Of a DNA stretch of 64,000 nt, positions 27,718 to 35,896 are shown piece after piece. Position 1 is the stretch's first letter; every line of letters begins with the position of its first letter. A program made the position numbers and the translations under genes. Under the pieces are notes generated by a model. That model made no database searches and was not told the origin of the DNA. It was given only the letters and a program-made list of their open reading frames with translations. Source of the stretch: an uncultured Bacilli bacterium (lineage in GTDB: Bacteria; Bacillota_I; Bacilli_A; RFN20; DUOF01); NCBI GenBank assembly GCA_934183255.1, contig CAKPSD010000001.1, positions 620,001-684,000 of the forward strand, in the 5' to 3' direction.

Positions 27718-29055
27718 AAACATAAACATTAAAAATATTAAACTTACTAAAAGAGTTGGAATAGATATAATTGTTCCATATTTAACAAAATCTTTAAATT
27801 TATATTCAATATTTTGTTTCTTTAATAAACTAGTAAACATTATACCCGCTAATGCTCCTATTGGAGTTAAAAATGCACCTATATTAGAGCCAATAATTGT
27901 CGCATATATTGCTTTCAAATTTTCTATATTGCTATTCATCATAGGTAATGTTGAGTATAAGACACTCATTGGAATATTATTTATTAAATTACATACAAAA
28001 AAACTACTTATTCCATATACAAAAATAGAGTTATTTTCTCCTAGTAATTTTCTTATATAATCAGTTATTCCTTGAACTTGCAATGTTCCAACAAGTATAA
28101 ACATAGATAAGACAAATGGTATTAATTCATAAGGCAATCTTTTTATTGAATTTAATAGTTTATTATCTTTACTTTTTCTTATAATCATGATGATTAATTC
28201 AATAATTATTAAACTACAAGCACTAGTTAAACATATTATCCACATATCAATATTTATATAAGATGATACTGCAAGCATTATTATGCAAAAAAGCAAATGA
28301 AACAACCCTAAAAACAAACTAAGATTATCATCTATTTTGACCTCATCATTAATGATTTCAGCCTTTTCTTTTAATTTTTTATTAAATATTAATAATAGCA
28401 TTAAAAGCTCTGTAATTCCTGCCATTATAGTTGGAATTATCATTACTTTCAAGTATGAAATAAAATCTATATTGTTTGTTGACGCTAAATAGATATTAGT
28501 AGGATTTCCTATTACTAGTACCATACTCCATGTATTAGCCGCAGCAAATTCACCAACTAAGTAAGGAATTGGATTTATCTTAGCATTCTTGCAAAAGTAG
28601 CAAATAAAAGGAGTAAATGTAAGTATAACTATATCATTCGATGTAAATACTGTTAAAGTAGAAACTAATAAATATAAAATAATAAACAGTTTTACTTGAC
28701 TGTTATTAGCAAATTTACTAGCTTTAGATGCTAAATATTTAAAAAATCCAACTTCATCTAAGAATATAGATAATATTGTCATAGAAAAAAATAAGGTCAA
28801 TATTTTTAATGGATTTACAATAGTATCATTAACTAAACCATTTATTACTTGTTTTGGCGTAATTAATCCAAAACAGATAACTAAAATTGCACCAATTAAC
28901 GCTATTATCCAATATAAGTTTATTCTATATTTTTTTATTTTTATTGTTCTATTAGAAAGTATAGAAATTATCATTAATATACAAACAGATATGCTTATGA
29001 TGCTAGTCATTAACATTAATCTACCACTTCCAATTCCTTTTTTATTATATTTCAT
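27715..29055 (-). CDS. ArsB/NhaD/citrate-type ion transporter
   Basis: A 446-residue integral membrane protein of the ion-transporter superfamily (ArsB, NhaD, DASS-like). About eleven hydrophobic segments are visible, with the characteristic helix-hairpin motif in the first half, VIGNPTNIYLAS, and its counterpart in the second half, GSNIGAFLTPIGALAGIMF. GNPTN is typical of the ArsB branch, but no arsR, arsA or arsC gene is nearby, so arsenite transport is not supported by context. Na+/H+ antiport or dicarboxylate transport are alternatives. It stands alone between converging and diverging genes. Confidence 0.85.
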   Translation of the reverse strand: MKYNKKGIGSGRLMLMTSIISISVCILMIISILSNRTIKIKKYRINLYWIIALIGAILVICFGLITPKQVINGLVNDTIVNPLKILTLFFSMTILSIFLDEVGFFKYLASKASKFANNSQVKLFIILYLLVSTLTVFTSNDIVILTFTPFICYFCKNAKINPIPYLVGEFAAANTWSMVLVIGNPTNIYLASTNNIDFISYLKVMIIPTIMAGITELLMLLLIFNKKLKEKAEIINDEVKIDDNLSLFLGLFHLLFCIIMLAVSSYINIDMWIICLTSACSLIIIELIIMIIRKSKDNKLLNSIKRLPYELIPFVLSMFILVGTLQVQGITDYIRKLLGENNSIFVYGISSFFVCNLINNIPMSVLYSTLPMMNSNIENLKAIYATIIGSNIGAFLTPIGALAGIMFTSLLKKQNIEYKFKDFVKYGTIISIPTLLVSLIFLMFMF

Positions 29056-29181
29056 TAACTATATTAACACAATAAAATCTATGTTTTTAAATAATTATAT
29101 TAAAAATATAATATTTAATAAAATATTTTTCTTAACTTATTATTGTTTTTATGTTAATATTTTTTTGGAGGCTAGATATTG

Positions 29182-29982
29182 ATGAATGGATTCTATATAG
29201 GTAACATAGTTGGAAGTTCTTATTCTCATGAATATGAAAAATTAAACAATCAAACTAAGGACTTCGAATTATTTACTGATAGGAGTTCTTATTCAGATGA
29301 TACAATTCTAACTTTTGCAACAATAGATTGGTTGTTACATACAAAGCACACAAGCGCTGAAATGATTGATATCTTAAAAGAATATTATAAAAGATATCCT
29401 GATAAAGAATCAACAATGTATGGTAAAGATTATGTTAATTGGATTTTATCTGATCCTAGTGAATTTAAAAAATCAACAAGCAATTCTGGGGCAATGAGAG
29501 CATCTGTTATTGGATGGTATGCTAGTAGTATTGATGAAATAAAAGAATTAGTTGATAAAGCTATTTCTCCTACTCATGATACTTTAGAAGCTAGGCTAGG
29601 AGCAGAAGTTGTTGCAATATCTGTCTTTTCAATGAAAACTGGTCGCAGCAAAGAAGAGCTAAAAAAATATTTAGATTATACCTATGATTATTATCTAGAT
29701 CAAAAATTAGTTTTTCTTAGAAATTCTTATGAATTTACTAATGACACTAAAGAAACTGTTAGACCTGCAATTATCGCTTTTCTAGAATCTACTTCTTTTG
29801 AAGATGCTTTAAGAAATGCAGTATCACTTGGTGGGGATTGTGATACTATTGCTAATATTACATGTTCTATTGCTGAGGCTTATTACAAGGATATTCCAAG
29901 TTCTATTTTAGATAGGTGTAAATCTTATTTACCTGAAGAATTTGTTGTATTAATAAAAGAATTTCAAAATTTTGTGAATTAA
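29182..29982 (+). CDS. ADP-ribosylglycohydrolase family protein (DraG-like)
   Basis: A 266-residue protein of the ARH/DraG fold, which removes ADP-ribose from proteins, nucleic acids or small molecules using two metal ions. Visible metal motifs are SYSDDTILTFA near the N-terminus and LGGDCDTIANITCSIAEAYY near the C-terminus; NSGAMRASVIGWY is also typical. GGAGG at 29167-29171 is ten bases before this ATG and seven before an in-frame TTG at 29179; either could be used. It is 16 bases upstream of an ATP-grasp gene and probably co-transcribed with it. No ADP-ribosyltransferase is seen in the window. Confidence 0.88.
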   Translation: MNGFYIGNIVGSSYSHEYEKLNNQTKDFELFTDRSSYSDDTILTFATIDWLLHTKHTSAEMIDILKEYYKRYPDKESTMYGKDYVNWILSDPSEFKKSTSNSGAMRASVIGWYASSIDEIKELVDKAISPTHDTLEARLGAEVVAISVFSMKTGRSKEELKKYLDYTYDYYLDQKLVFLRNSYEFTNDTKETVRPAIIAFLESTSFEDALRNAVSLGGDCDTIANITCSIAEAYYKDIPSSILDRCKSYLPEEFVVLIKEFQNFVN

Positions 29983-29998
29983 AGGGGAGAAGTATTTT

Positions 29999-31192
29999 AT
30001 GAAAAATTTTGTTTTTATTTCACCAGAGTTTCCTAAAACTTATTATAATTTTTGTGATCGTTTAAAGAAAAACGGTTTAATAGTTTTAGGTATTTCTAGT
30101 ACACCATATGATGAACTTAGACCTGAATTAAAGAGTTGCTTAACAGAGTATTATAAAGTAAGCGATTTAAATAATTATGAAGAAGTTGTTAAGGCTATGG
30201 GGTATTTTACTTATAAGTATGGGAAAATTGATTGGGTTGAATCTAATAATGAATATTGGCTAACTTTGGATGCGCGCTTACGTAAAGATTTCAATATCAC
30301 AACTGGCATTAATAGTGATGAAATAATTAATTATAAGAGTAAATCTGAAATGAAGAAATTTTATCGTAAAGCTAGAATTCCTACTCCTAGATATGCTCCT
30401 GTTACTAATTTAGAAAAAGCTAAGTTATTTATTGAAAGAGTTGGTTATCCTATCGTAGTTAAGCCTGATATTGGTGTTGGTGCTAGTAATACCCATGAAA
30501 TAAATAATGAAGAAGAATTAACTGCTTACTTTAATAATTTACCTACTGATCAAGCTTATATCATGGAAGAATTAATAACTGGTGATATTATTACTTATGA
30601 TGGTATATGTGATAGTAATGGCGATGTTTTAGTAGAGGCTAGTCATATTACTCCTCCTATTATGAATGTTGTTAATAACAATAGTGATGTTAGTTACTAT
30701 ACAAATATAAAAGTTTCAAATAGACTTAGTTCTGTTGGCAAGAAAGCTATTAAAGCATTTAATGTTAAAAGTCGTTTCTTCCATTTAGAATTCTTTAAAT
30801 TACATGAAACAAAAAGAGGTTTAGGTAAAGCTGGTAGGTACGTTGCTCTTGAGGCAAATATGCGTCCTGCTGGTGGATATACTCCTGATATGATAAACTA
30901 TGCTAATAGCTTTGATATCTATCAATTATGGGCTGATATGATTGCATATGACAAAATAAAGCATACCTATACTGGTGATAAATACTATTGCGTATATGCA
31001 AGTAGACGTGACAATAAAAACTATACTCATAGTAAAGATGAAATACTAAAAAATTATAATAATTGTTTAGTAATGAATGAAAGAATTCCTGAAGTTCTTG
31101 CTCCTGCTATGGGAAATGAAATGTATACTGCAAAAGTTCAAACTATGAAACAACTTGAATCATTTGTAGATTATGTATTAGAAAAGAAATAA
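29999..31192 (+). CDS. ATP-grasp domain protein
   Basis: A 397-residue ATP-grasp enzyme, which joins a carboxylate to an amine or thiol through an acyl-phosphate. The N-terminal pre-ATP-grasp domain is followed by the lysine region YPIVVKPDIGVGASNTHEI, IMEELITGDIITYDG, and the metal-binding VALEANMRPAGGYTPD. It resembles carbamoyl-phosphate-synthase-like ligases, but the substrate is not recognisable. AAAGGGGAG precedes the ATG. It is downstream of the ADP-ribosylglycohydrolase, suggesting the two act on related substrates; this is inference from context. Confidence 0.85.
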   Translation: MKNFVFISPEFPKTYYNFCDRLKKNGLIVLGISSTPYDELRPELKSCLTEYYKVSDLNNYEEVVKAMGYFTYKYGKIDWVESNNEYWLTLDARLRKDFNITTGINSDEIINYKSKSEMKKFYRKARIPTPRYAPVTNLEKAKLFIERVGYPIVVKPDIGVGASNTHEINNEEELTAYFNNLPTDQAYIMEELITGDIITYDGICDSNGDVLVEASHITPPIMNVVNNNSDVSYYTNIKVSNRLSSVGKKAIKAFNVKSRFFHLEFFKLHETKRGLGKAGRYVALEANMRPAGGYTPDMINYANSFDIYQLWADMIAYDKIKHTYTGDKYYCVYASRRDNKNYTHSKDEILKNYNNCLVMNERIPEVLAPAMGNEMYTAKVQTMKQLESFVDYVLEKK

Positions 31193-31198
31193 TAACAA

Positions 31199-31228
31199 AA
31201 ATAAGTAACATTAATTTGTTACTTATTT
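31199..31228. terminator. Bidirectional terminator after the ATP-grasp gene
   Basis: A 12-base inverted repeat (31199-31210 with 31217-31228) between converging genes. Confidence 0.85.
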
Positions 31229-31984
31229 ATTACTATCTAATATTTTTTCATTAATAAGGCTATATGCCTTATTTTTTAATATTTCTCTATTTTCTAATTC
31301 TGTCTTAGTATCGTCACAATATATTGGGTCCATTACTGTAATAGTCACTAATGGTTTCTTTTTATATAATTTAAACAATCCCTTTGGCTTTCTAAATGTT
31401 ATTGATAAAGGTACTACAGGAACATTATTCTTACTAGCAAATTTAAATGCCCCATCCTTAAATGGTCTAAGTTCTTTATAATAAGGCCACATTGCTCCTT
31501 CTGGATATACTAAAACATTCTTTTTATTTTTAAGTAAGCTATCTATATAATTGAAGCATTTTCTTTTTCCATCTAATGTATCTGCGATAGGAACTGCTCC
31601 TAGAGCTCCTACCATATGTCTAACAACAGGAATTTGAAATGAACTTTTGTCTGCTAAAGTATATGCCCTTGTTGGATGAATTTTTGAAATAATCATCGTA
31701 GTGTCCATTATATGATTATGATTACATACAATTATAGATCCGGTTTTCTTCACTTTTTTTAAATTCTTTTTACCTTTTATTCTTGTACCGAACATAATGT
31801 AATTGAAAGGAATTAAAAAGATAAAAGCAATATAATATAAAATTATTGAAAATATCTTATAAAAAATATTTTTGTGTTCATACTTAAAAGATGAATCAAT
31901 AGTCTTTTTTAAAGGCTCCCAGTTATGCACTACATCTTCATCAGTATTCTCAGGAATTTCATAATTAATTAATTCTTTTTTCAT
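31223..31984 (-). CDS. 1-acyl-glycerol-3-phosphate acyltransferase-like (PlsC/LPLAT)
   Basis: A 253-residue membrane-bound acyltransferase. The H-x4-D motif is CNHNHIMDTTMI, followed by a GALGAVPIAD stretch and YPEGAMWPYYKELRPFKDGA, the acceptor-binding block. A hydrophobic N-terminal helix lies around residues 42-62. It probably acylates lysophosphatidate or another lysolipid. It follows the glycosyltransferase gene by two bases, suggesting a joint role in making a membrane lipid or glycolipid; that link is inference. It could be the cell's main PlsC or a special paralogue. Confidence 0.88.
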   Translation of the reverse strand: MKKELINYEIPENTDEDVVHNWEPLKKTIDSSFKYEHKNIFYKIFSIILYYIAFIFLIPFNYIMFGTRIKGKKNLKKVKKTGSIIVCNHNHIMDTTMIISKIHPTRAYTLADKSSFQIPVVRHMVGALGAVPIADTLDGKRKCFNYIDSLLKNKKNVLVYPEGAMWPYYKELRPFKDGAFKFASKNNVPVVPLSITFRKPKGLFKLYKKKPLVTITVMDPIYCDDTKTELENREILKNKAYSLINEKILDSNK

Positions 31985-31986
31985 AA

Positions 31987-33255
31987 TTATTTATCCTCAT
32001 CATCTTTGTTTATTGTATGTGCAATTGGAGTCCATACAACTTCTTCATTTTTCAAAGCTTTTACAATTAACACTACATAAGTAGCTAAAAATATAGGATT
32101 AAACAAGCATGCTTTTATCATATTTGTAAATTTAATATCAATTCTTTTATGTTCCATCATAAATATTACTAACGAGAAGGCAACTAATCCTAAATATATA
32201 ATTAATAAAACTCTAAATAAAGCCTCTACTAGTACCATTCTATTAGTTAAATCAAAGAAGTATCCAACTCCTAATGTTACTAATATGCAAACTATATAAG
32301 TTACTACTGCTACAATAGCAATTATAAATGGCCATATTCCTATTTTAGTTTTTAACTTTTCTATAAATCTATTTCCGCTTTCTAAGTTATCTATTTCATT
32401 TAATTCTTTTTTATACTTTCTATGTGATTGTAAAAATCCTTTAACCCATCTTAATCTTTGAATGAATGAAACCTTAAAACTTGTAGGTTGTTCATCTAAA
32501 AATTCTGCTGTTTCTACATATCTTATTTTAATATCATTTAAAGTACAATACATACTTAATTCATAATCTTCTGTTAAAGTAGTAAATGGCCAACCATTAA
32601 ATTCTTTTATCAAGTCATAATCTATATAATAACCAGTACCAGAAACTATCATATTTTGATTTGTTTCATTGTTTGGTCTATTTTGAAAAGTATTTAGCAT
32701 AAAGAATGTAAGTGCACTACAAGCAGAAACAACACCATTGTTCCATTCTTTATTGTTACGATATCCAACTCCTATTGGATATCCCATTTGATAAGATTTA
32801 TTCATTTCTGTAATAAAATTAGTTTTTAAGATGTTATCAGCATCTATTATAAATGATGCGTCATATTCTTTTTTGTTTTCTATCATGTATTTAAAGATAT
32901 AATCTAAAACTTCAGGTTTACTATTAGCATATACACATTTAACTATTGCATTATATTTTTTAGCAATTTCTACAGTAGGATCACTTTCATCCCTAACAAC
33001 TACATATATATCTAATAAATTTTGATCATAATCTTGTCTTTTTATACTTTTTAGTAGTCCTTCAATTACTTTAGATTCATTTCTTGCAGGAATTACAATT
33101 GCATATTTTCCTTTTTTATCTGTATCGTCTAAATAAAACTTTTTAAAGAAAGCTTTAATAAAAGCAGATATTTTAAATATTCCAAGTAATGTACTAAAAA
33201 ATAGCACATAGTACAAAACTCTTTTATATATATCTAATAATGCAATCCCATTCAT
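31987..33255 (-). CDS. Family 2 glycosyltransferase, membrane-anchored
   Basis: A 422-residue processive-type GT2 enzyme. A membrane helix (about 12-32) is followed by the catalytic domain: KYAIVIPARNESKVIEGLL, a DxD-type FIIDADNIL, TLTEDYELSMYC, and the QRLRWVKGF motif that corresponds to Q-x2-R-W of cellulose/chitin-synthase-like and glycolipid-forming enzymes. Three to four further membrane helices close the protein. It is the first gene of a two-gene unit with the PlsC-like gene. The sugar and acceptor are unknown. Confidence 0.9.
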   Translation of the reverse strand: MNGIALLDIYKRVLYYVLFFSTLLGIFKISAFIKAFFKKFYLDDTDKKGKYAIVIPARNESKVIEGLLKSIKRQDYDQNLLDIYVVVRDESDPTVEIAKKYNAIVKCVYANSKPEVLDYIFKYMIENKKEYDASFIIDADNILKTNFITEMNKSYQMGYPIGVGYRNNKEWNNGVVSACSALTFFMLNTFQNRPNNETNQNMIVSGTGYYIDYDLIKEFNGWPFTTLTEDYELSMYCTLNDIKIRYVETAEFLDEQPTSFKVSFIQRLRWVKGFLQSHRKYKKELNEIDNLESGNRFIEKLKTKIGIWPFIIAIVAVVTYIVCILVTLGVGYFFDLTNRMVLVEALFRVLLIIYLGLVAFSLVIFMMEHKRIDIKFTNMIKACLFNPIFLATYVVLIVKALKNEEVVWTPIAHTINKDDEDK

Positions 33256-33292
33256 TTTTAAATCACCACTTAATTCCTTTTTTTGCTTTTAT

Positions 33293-33301
33293 ATTGTAGC
33301 A
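33293..33301 (-). promoter_or_regulatory. Extended -10 promoter of the GT2-plsC unit
   Basis: On the minus strand TGC-TACAAT fits an extended -10; the -35 region is poor. It lies about 40 bases upstream of the GT2 start. Confidence 0.45.
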
Positions 33302-33389
33302 CATATCATTTAACATAGAAAACTTTTTTTCTTTTTTAGAATAATTTGTATTAATATTTTTTCCGTTTACAACCTTTTTATTTACAAAT

Positions 33390-33419
33390 AAAAAGAAGTG
33401 TCTAATAATTACACTTCTT
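33390..33419 (-). terminator. Terminator of the rubrerythrin gene
   Basis: AAGAAGTGT (33393-33401) and ACACTTCTT (33411-33419) form a nine-base stem; on the minus strand a T run follows. Confidence 0.85.
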
Positions 33420-33439
33420 AAGTTTAAATTTTATAATTA

Positions 33440-33973
33440 TTAATAGTTTACTTTACGAACTTCAAAGTAAGATTGTGGATGTGCGCATACAGGGCAAACT
33501 TTAGGTGCTGTTGTACCTACATGAATATGTCCACAGTTTCTGCATTCCCAAACTACTACTCCTGCTTTTTCAAATACTTGGTTACCAACTAAGTTTTTAA
33601 GTAAAGCACGATATCTTTCTTCATGAGTTTTTTCGATAGCTGCTACTCCTCTAAACTTTGCTGCTATTGCTTTAAATCCTTCTTCTTCAGCTTCTTTAGC
33701 GAATGTTTCATACATATCTGTCCATTCATAATTTTCTCCACAAGCTGCTGCTTCAAGATTAGATGCTGTATCTTTTAATTCTCCTAATTCTTTAAACCAC
33801 ATTTTAGCATGCTCTTTTTCGTTATTAGCAGTTTCTTCAAATATAGCAGCTATTTGTTCATATCCTTCTTTTTTTGCAACGCTAGCAAAATAAGTGTACT
33901 TATTTCTAGCTTGTGATTCTCCAGCAAATGCTGTTTGTAAGTTCTTTTCTGTCTTTGATCCTTTTAATTCCAT
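33440..33973 (-). CDS. rbr: Rubrerythrin
   Basis: Non-haem di-iron peroxidase that reduces hydrogen peroxide in anaerobes. The 177 residues have the ferritin-like helical bundle with ligand motifs (GESQARNKYTYFA, NNEKEHAKMWF, EAEEEGFKAIA, IEKTHEERY) and a C-terminal rubredoxin-type site, CRNCGHIHVG followed by CPVCAHP. Its presence supports an anaerobic or microaerophilic life style. The gene is monocistronic, with a perfect palindrome over the predicted transcription start. Confidence 0.96.
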   Translation of the reverse strand: MELKGSKTEKNLQTAFAGESQARNKYTYFASVAKKEGYEQIAAIFEETANNEKEHAKMWFKELGELKDTASNLEAAACGENYEWTDMYETFAKEAEEEGFKAIAAKFRGVAAIEKTHEERYRALLKNLVGNQVFEKAGVVVWECRNCGHIHVGTTAPKVCPVCAHPQSYFEVRKVNY

Positions 33974-33990
33974 TTTTGTTTCCCCCTTTT

Positions 33991-34010
33991 ATAGTGATTT
34001 CAATCACTAT
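33991..34010 (-). promoter_or_regulatory. Operator-like palindrome upstream of rubrerythrin
   Basis: ATAGTGATTTCAATCACTAT is a perfect inverted repeat with nine-base arms and two central bases. It contains GTGA-N6-TCAC. A possible promoter (TTGATA 34044-34039, TAATAT 34020-34015, 18-base spacer) puts the transcription start inside it, as for a repressor site. The core resembles Rex or Crp/Fnr-type sites, but the regulator is unknown. Confidence 0.6.
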
Positions 34011-34100
34011 TTTTATATTATCTAAAATAGTTTTTTTTATCAATGTTTATAACTCAATTTATTGTGCATAATAAAAATAGTAAGAAAAGAGGAAAAATTT

Positions 34101-34772
34101 ATGAAACATAAATTACTAATTTATATTTTAACTTTTATAGCTATATTTTCTTTAGTTGGATGTTCTTGTAAGAATGATGAAACTGTTAAAAAGGAAGATG
34201 CTATTACTATTTTAAAAGATAGTAAAATAACTAGTAATGTTATGATTGCTACAACTACAACAACTAATGCTAATGGAAAAGAAAGTTCTTCTGTTGAGGA
34301 AGATGTATATTACAATAACAAGTATTATCATACTAGCGAAGCAACTAATTTATCTACTAAAACATGGTATGGATATATAGACGATACTTTATATGCTTTT
34401 TACTATACTAAAAATTCAAATAATGAAGAAGTAAAAACTTCTTCTAGAATTGATAAAGAATTATTAGATTCAACTAAAAAACAACCTAATGCTATTATAA
34501 ATAGTTTGTTTGATGACAAAGGCTCTTTATTAGATGATTATGAAATTACTGCTACTAGAAGAAATAAAACTTACACAATACAAATAACTAATAACGAAAA
34601 AGAAGAAAGCGAAACTTATACATTTACTATAAAAGATAAAAAGATATATAAACTAGTTAAAACTAATAGCACTACTAATAACAACATTAAAATAACTTAT
34701 GATTATAACTATAATGTTAATGATATTGTATTACCTAGTATAAGTGAATATCCTTTAAAAACAAATAATTAA
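34101..34772 (+). CDS. Lipoprotein of unknown function
   Basis: A 223-residue predicted lipoprotein with a signal peptide (MKHKLLIYILTFIAIFSL) and lipobox LVGC-S. The mature part is hydrophilic and rich in Thr, Asn, Glu and Lys, with an alternating pattern typical of a beta-rich fold (TYTIQITNNEKEESETYTFT). Such proteins resemble LolA/LppX-like lipoproteins in Firmicutes, but I cannot assign it. The frame is open from 34062, but AAGAGG before the ATG at 34101 and the signal peptide decide the start. Single gene, facing cotJC. Confidence 0.75.
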   Translation: MKHKLLIYILTFIAIFSLVGCSCKNDETVKKEDAITILKDSKITSNVMIATTTTTNANGKESSSVEEDVYYNNKYYHTSEATNLSTKTWYGYIDDTLYAFYYTKNSNNEEVKTSSRIDKELLDSTKKQPNAIINSLFDDKGSLLDDYEITATRRNKTYTIQITNNEKEESETYTFTIKDKKIYKLVKTNSTTNNNIKITYDYNYNVNDIVLPSISEYPLKTNN

Positions 34773-34773
34773 A

Positions 34774-34796
34774 AAGAGCTATTTATAGCCCTTTGC
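34774..34796. terminator. Possible bidirectional terminator
   Basis: An imperfect stem (AAGAGC with GCCCTT, with G-T pairing) between A and T runs, overlapping the end of cotJC. Weak. Confidence 0.4.
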
Positions 34797-35339
34797 TTTA
34801 TATTCTTCGTATAATTCTTTAAATCTAGTAAAGTGAACGATTTCTCTTTGTCTTAACCATTCTAATGGTCTTAAAATATCAGGATTATCAGTAAGATTCA
34901 TTAAGTTTTCATAAACTGCTCTTGCTTTTTCCTCTGCTGCCATATCTTCACTTATATCAGCTAATGGATCTCCTGTTGTAGAGAAATATGTTGCTGTCCA
35001 AGGAACTCCACTTGCATTAACTGGATAAACTCCCATTCCATGATCTGCATAGTGGCCATCTAACCCAGCTTCTTTTAACTCTTCAATAGTAGCACCTTTC
35101 ATTAATTGATATACCATTGTACATATCATTTCAACATGCGCTAATTCTTCTGTACCTATGTCTGTTAATAATGCTTTCCCTTTATCATCTGGCATAGTAT
35201 ATCTTTGATTTAAATATCTAAGTGCTGCTCCAAGTTCTCCTTCAGGTCCACCATATTGAGTAATTAGAACTTTAGCAAACTTTAAATCTTTTCTTTTTAT
35301 ATCTATAGGGAATTGTAATCTTTTAATATATCCAAACAT
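34779..35339 (-). CDS. cotJC: Spore coat protein CotJC (manganese-catalase family)
   Basis: A 186-residue CotJC protein of the Mn-catalase family, a component of the spore coat or of its precursor in spore formers. Di-manganese ligand regions are visible: ITQYGGPEGELGAALRYLNQ, TDIGTEELAHVEMICTMVYQ, and the C-terminal EWLRQREIVHFTRFKELYE. It lies one base downstream of cotJB. Together they point to sporulation or a relict of it; similar coat genes are also found in lineages not known to sporulate. Confidence 0.95.
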   Translation of the reverse strand: MFGYIKRLQFPIDIKRKDLKFAKVLITQYGGPEGELGAALRYLNQRYTMPDDKGKALLTDIGTEELAHVEMICTMVYQLMKGATIEELKEAGLDGHYADHGMGVYPVNASGVPWTATYFSTTGDPLADISEDMAAEEKARAVYENLMNLTDNPDILRPLEWLRQREIVHFTRFKELYEEYKAKGYK

Positions 35340-35340
35340 A

Positions 35341-35832
35341 CTATTCTACCTCCCATGGCCATGGTGATTTATTCCATTTCCAATATCCTTCATTAGTATT
35401 AGTTTCACCAACTGTTAATGATCCATATTTATTTTCATATCTAGCGCTTGCTTCTTTATATGCTTCTCTATATGTATCATATAATTTCATAACATTTCTA
35501 TCTGTAGGATGAGTATTTAAATACAAGTTTAAATCCCACATAGCAAAACTATATTTTTGTACTTCAAGTAACAACTTTTCTCTTTCATTATGTGCTTGAG
35601 GCATGCTTGGATTTGGTATTTTATAAGGTTTGTATATATTTGCTTGCATATTTCCTTTCGCAAATCCCTCTATAGGATTAAAAAAGCTACTAACTCTATT
35701 TCCACTATAAAAATCTTCTGTTTTTTTAGATGGAAATTCTCTTGGCTCATAGCTTATATTTTGACTATTATATGAATTAGGTTCATAAGAATATATAGAA
35801 TTCAAATAGTCATTATAATACATATCATTCAT
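35341..35832 (-). CDS. cotJB: CotJB with a CotJA-like N-terminal part
   Basis: A 163-residue protein. The C-terminal 85 residues are CotJB: EREKLLLEVQKYSFAMWDLN, LYLNTHPTDRNVMKLY, ending in KWNKSPWPWE. CotJB alone is usually 80 to 100 residues. The extra N-terminal part is low-complexity (Tyr, Asn, Ser), then has NPIEGFAKGNMQANIYKPY, which resembles the conserved C-terminus of CotJA. Thus cotJA and cotJB appear to be fused, and no separate cotJA is present. ATG at 35832 follows AAGGAAGG; the in-frame TTG at 35850 lies in that site and is not likely. Confidence 0.85.
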   Translation of the reverse strand: MNDMYYNDYLNSIYSYEPNSYNSQNISYEPREFPSKKTEDFYSGNRVSSFFNPIEGFAKGNMQANIYKPYKIPNPSMPQAHNEREKLLLEVQKYSFAMWDLNLYLNTHPTDRNVMKLYDTYREAYKEASARYENKYGSLTVGETNTNEGYWKWNKSPWPWEVE

Positions 35833-35896
35833 TTTCTCGCCTTCCTTCAATAATTAGTATATTTATCTAGTTATTTTTGGTATAGGCTTAAAACTA

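Noticed and set aside
28236..28244. DnaA-box match TTATCCACA; another at 38616-38624
   Set aside because: Both are single copies inside genes with no cluster or AT-rich unwinding element, so they are not an origin.
27715..29055. Arsenite efflux pump ArsB
   Set aside because: The GNPTN motif fits, but no other ars gene is near and the superfamily has many substrates; only a general transporter call is justified.
35850..35896. Possible sigma-E-type promoter upstream of cotJB
   Set aside because: ATA- and ATANNNT-like boxes can be found, but spacing and first base are poor and such matches are frequent in AT-rich DNA.
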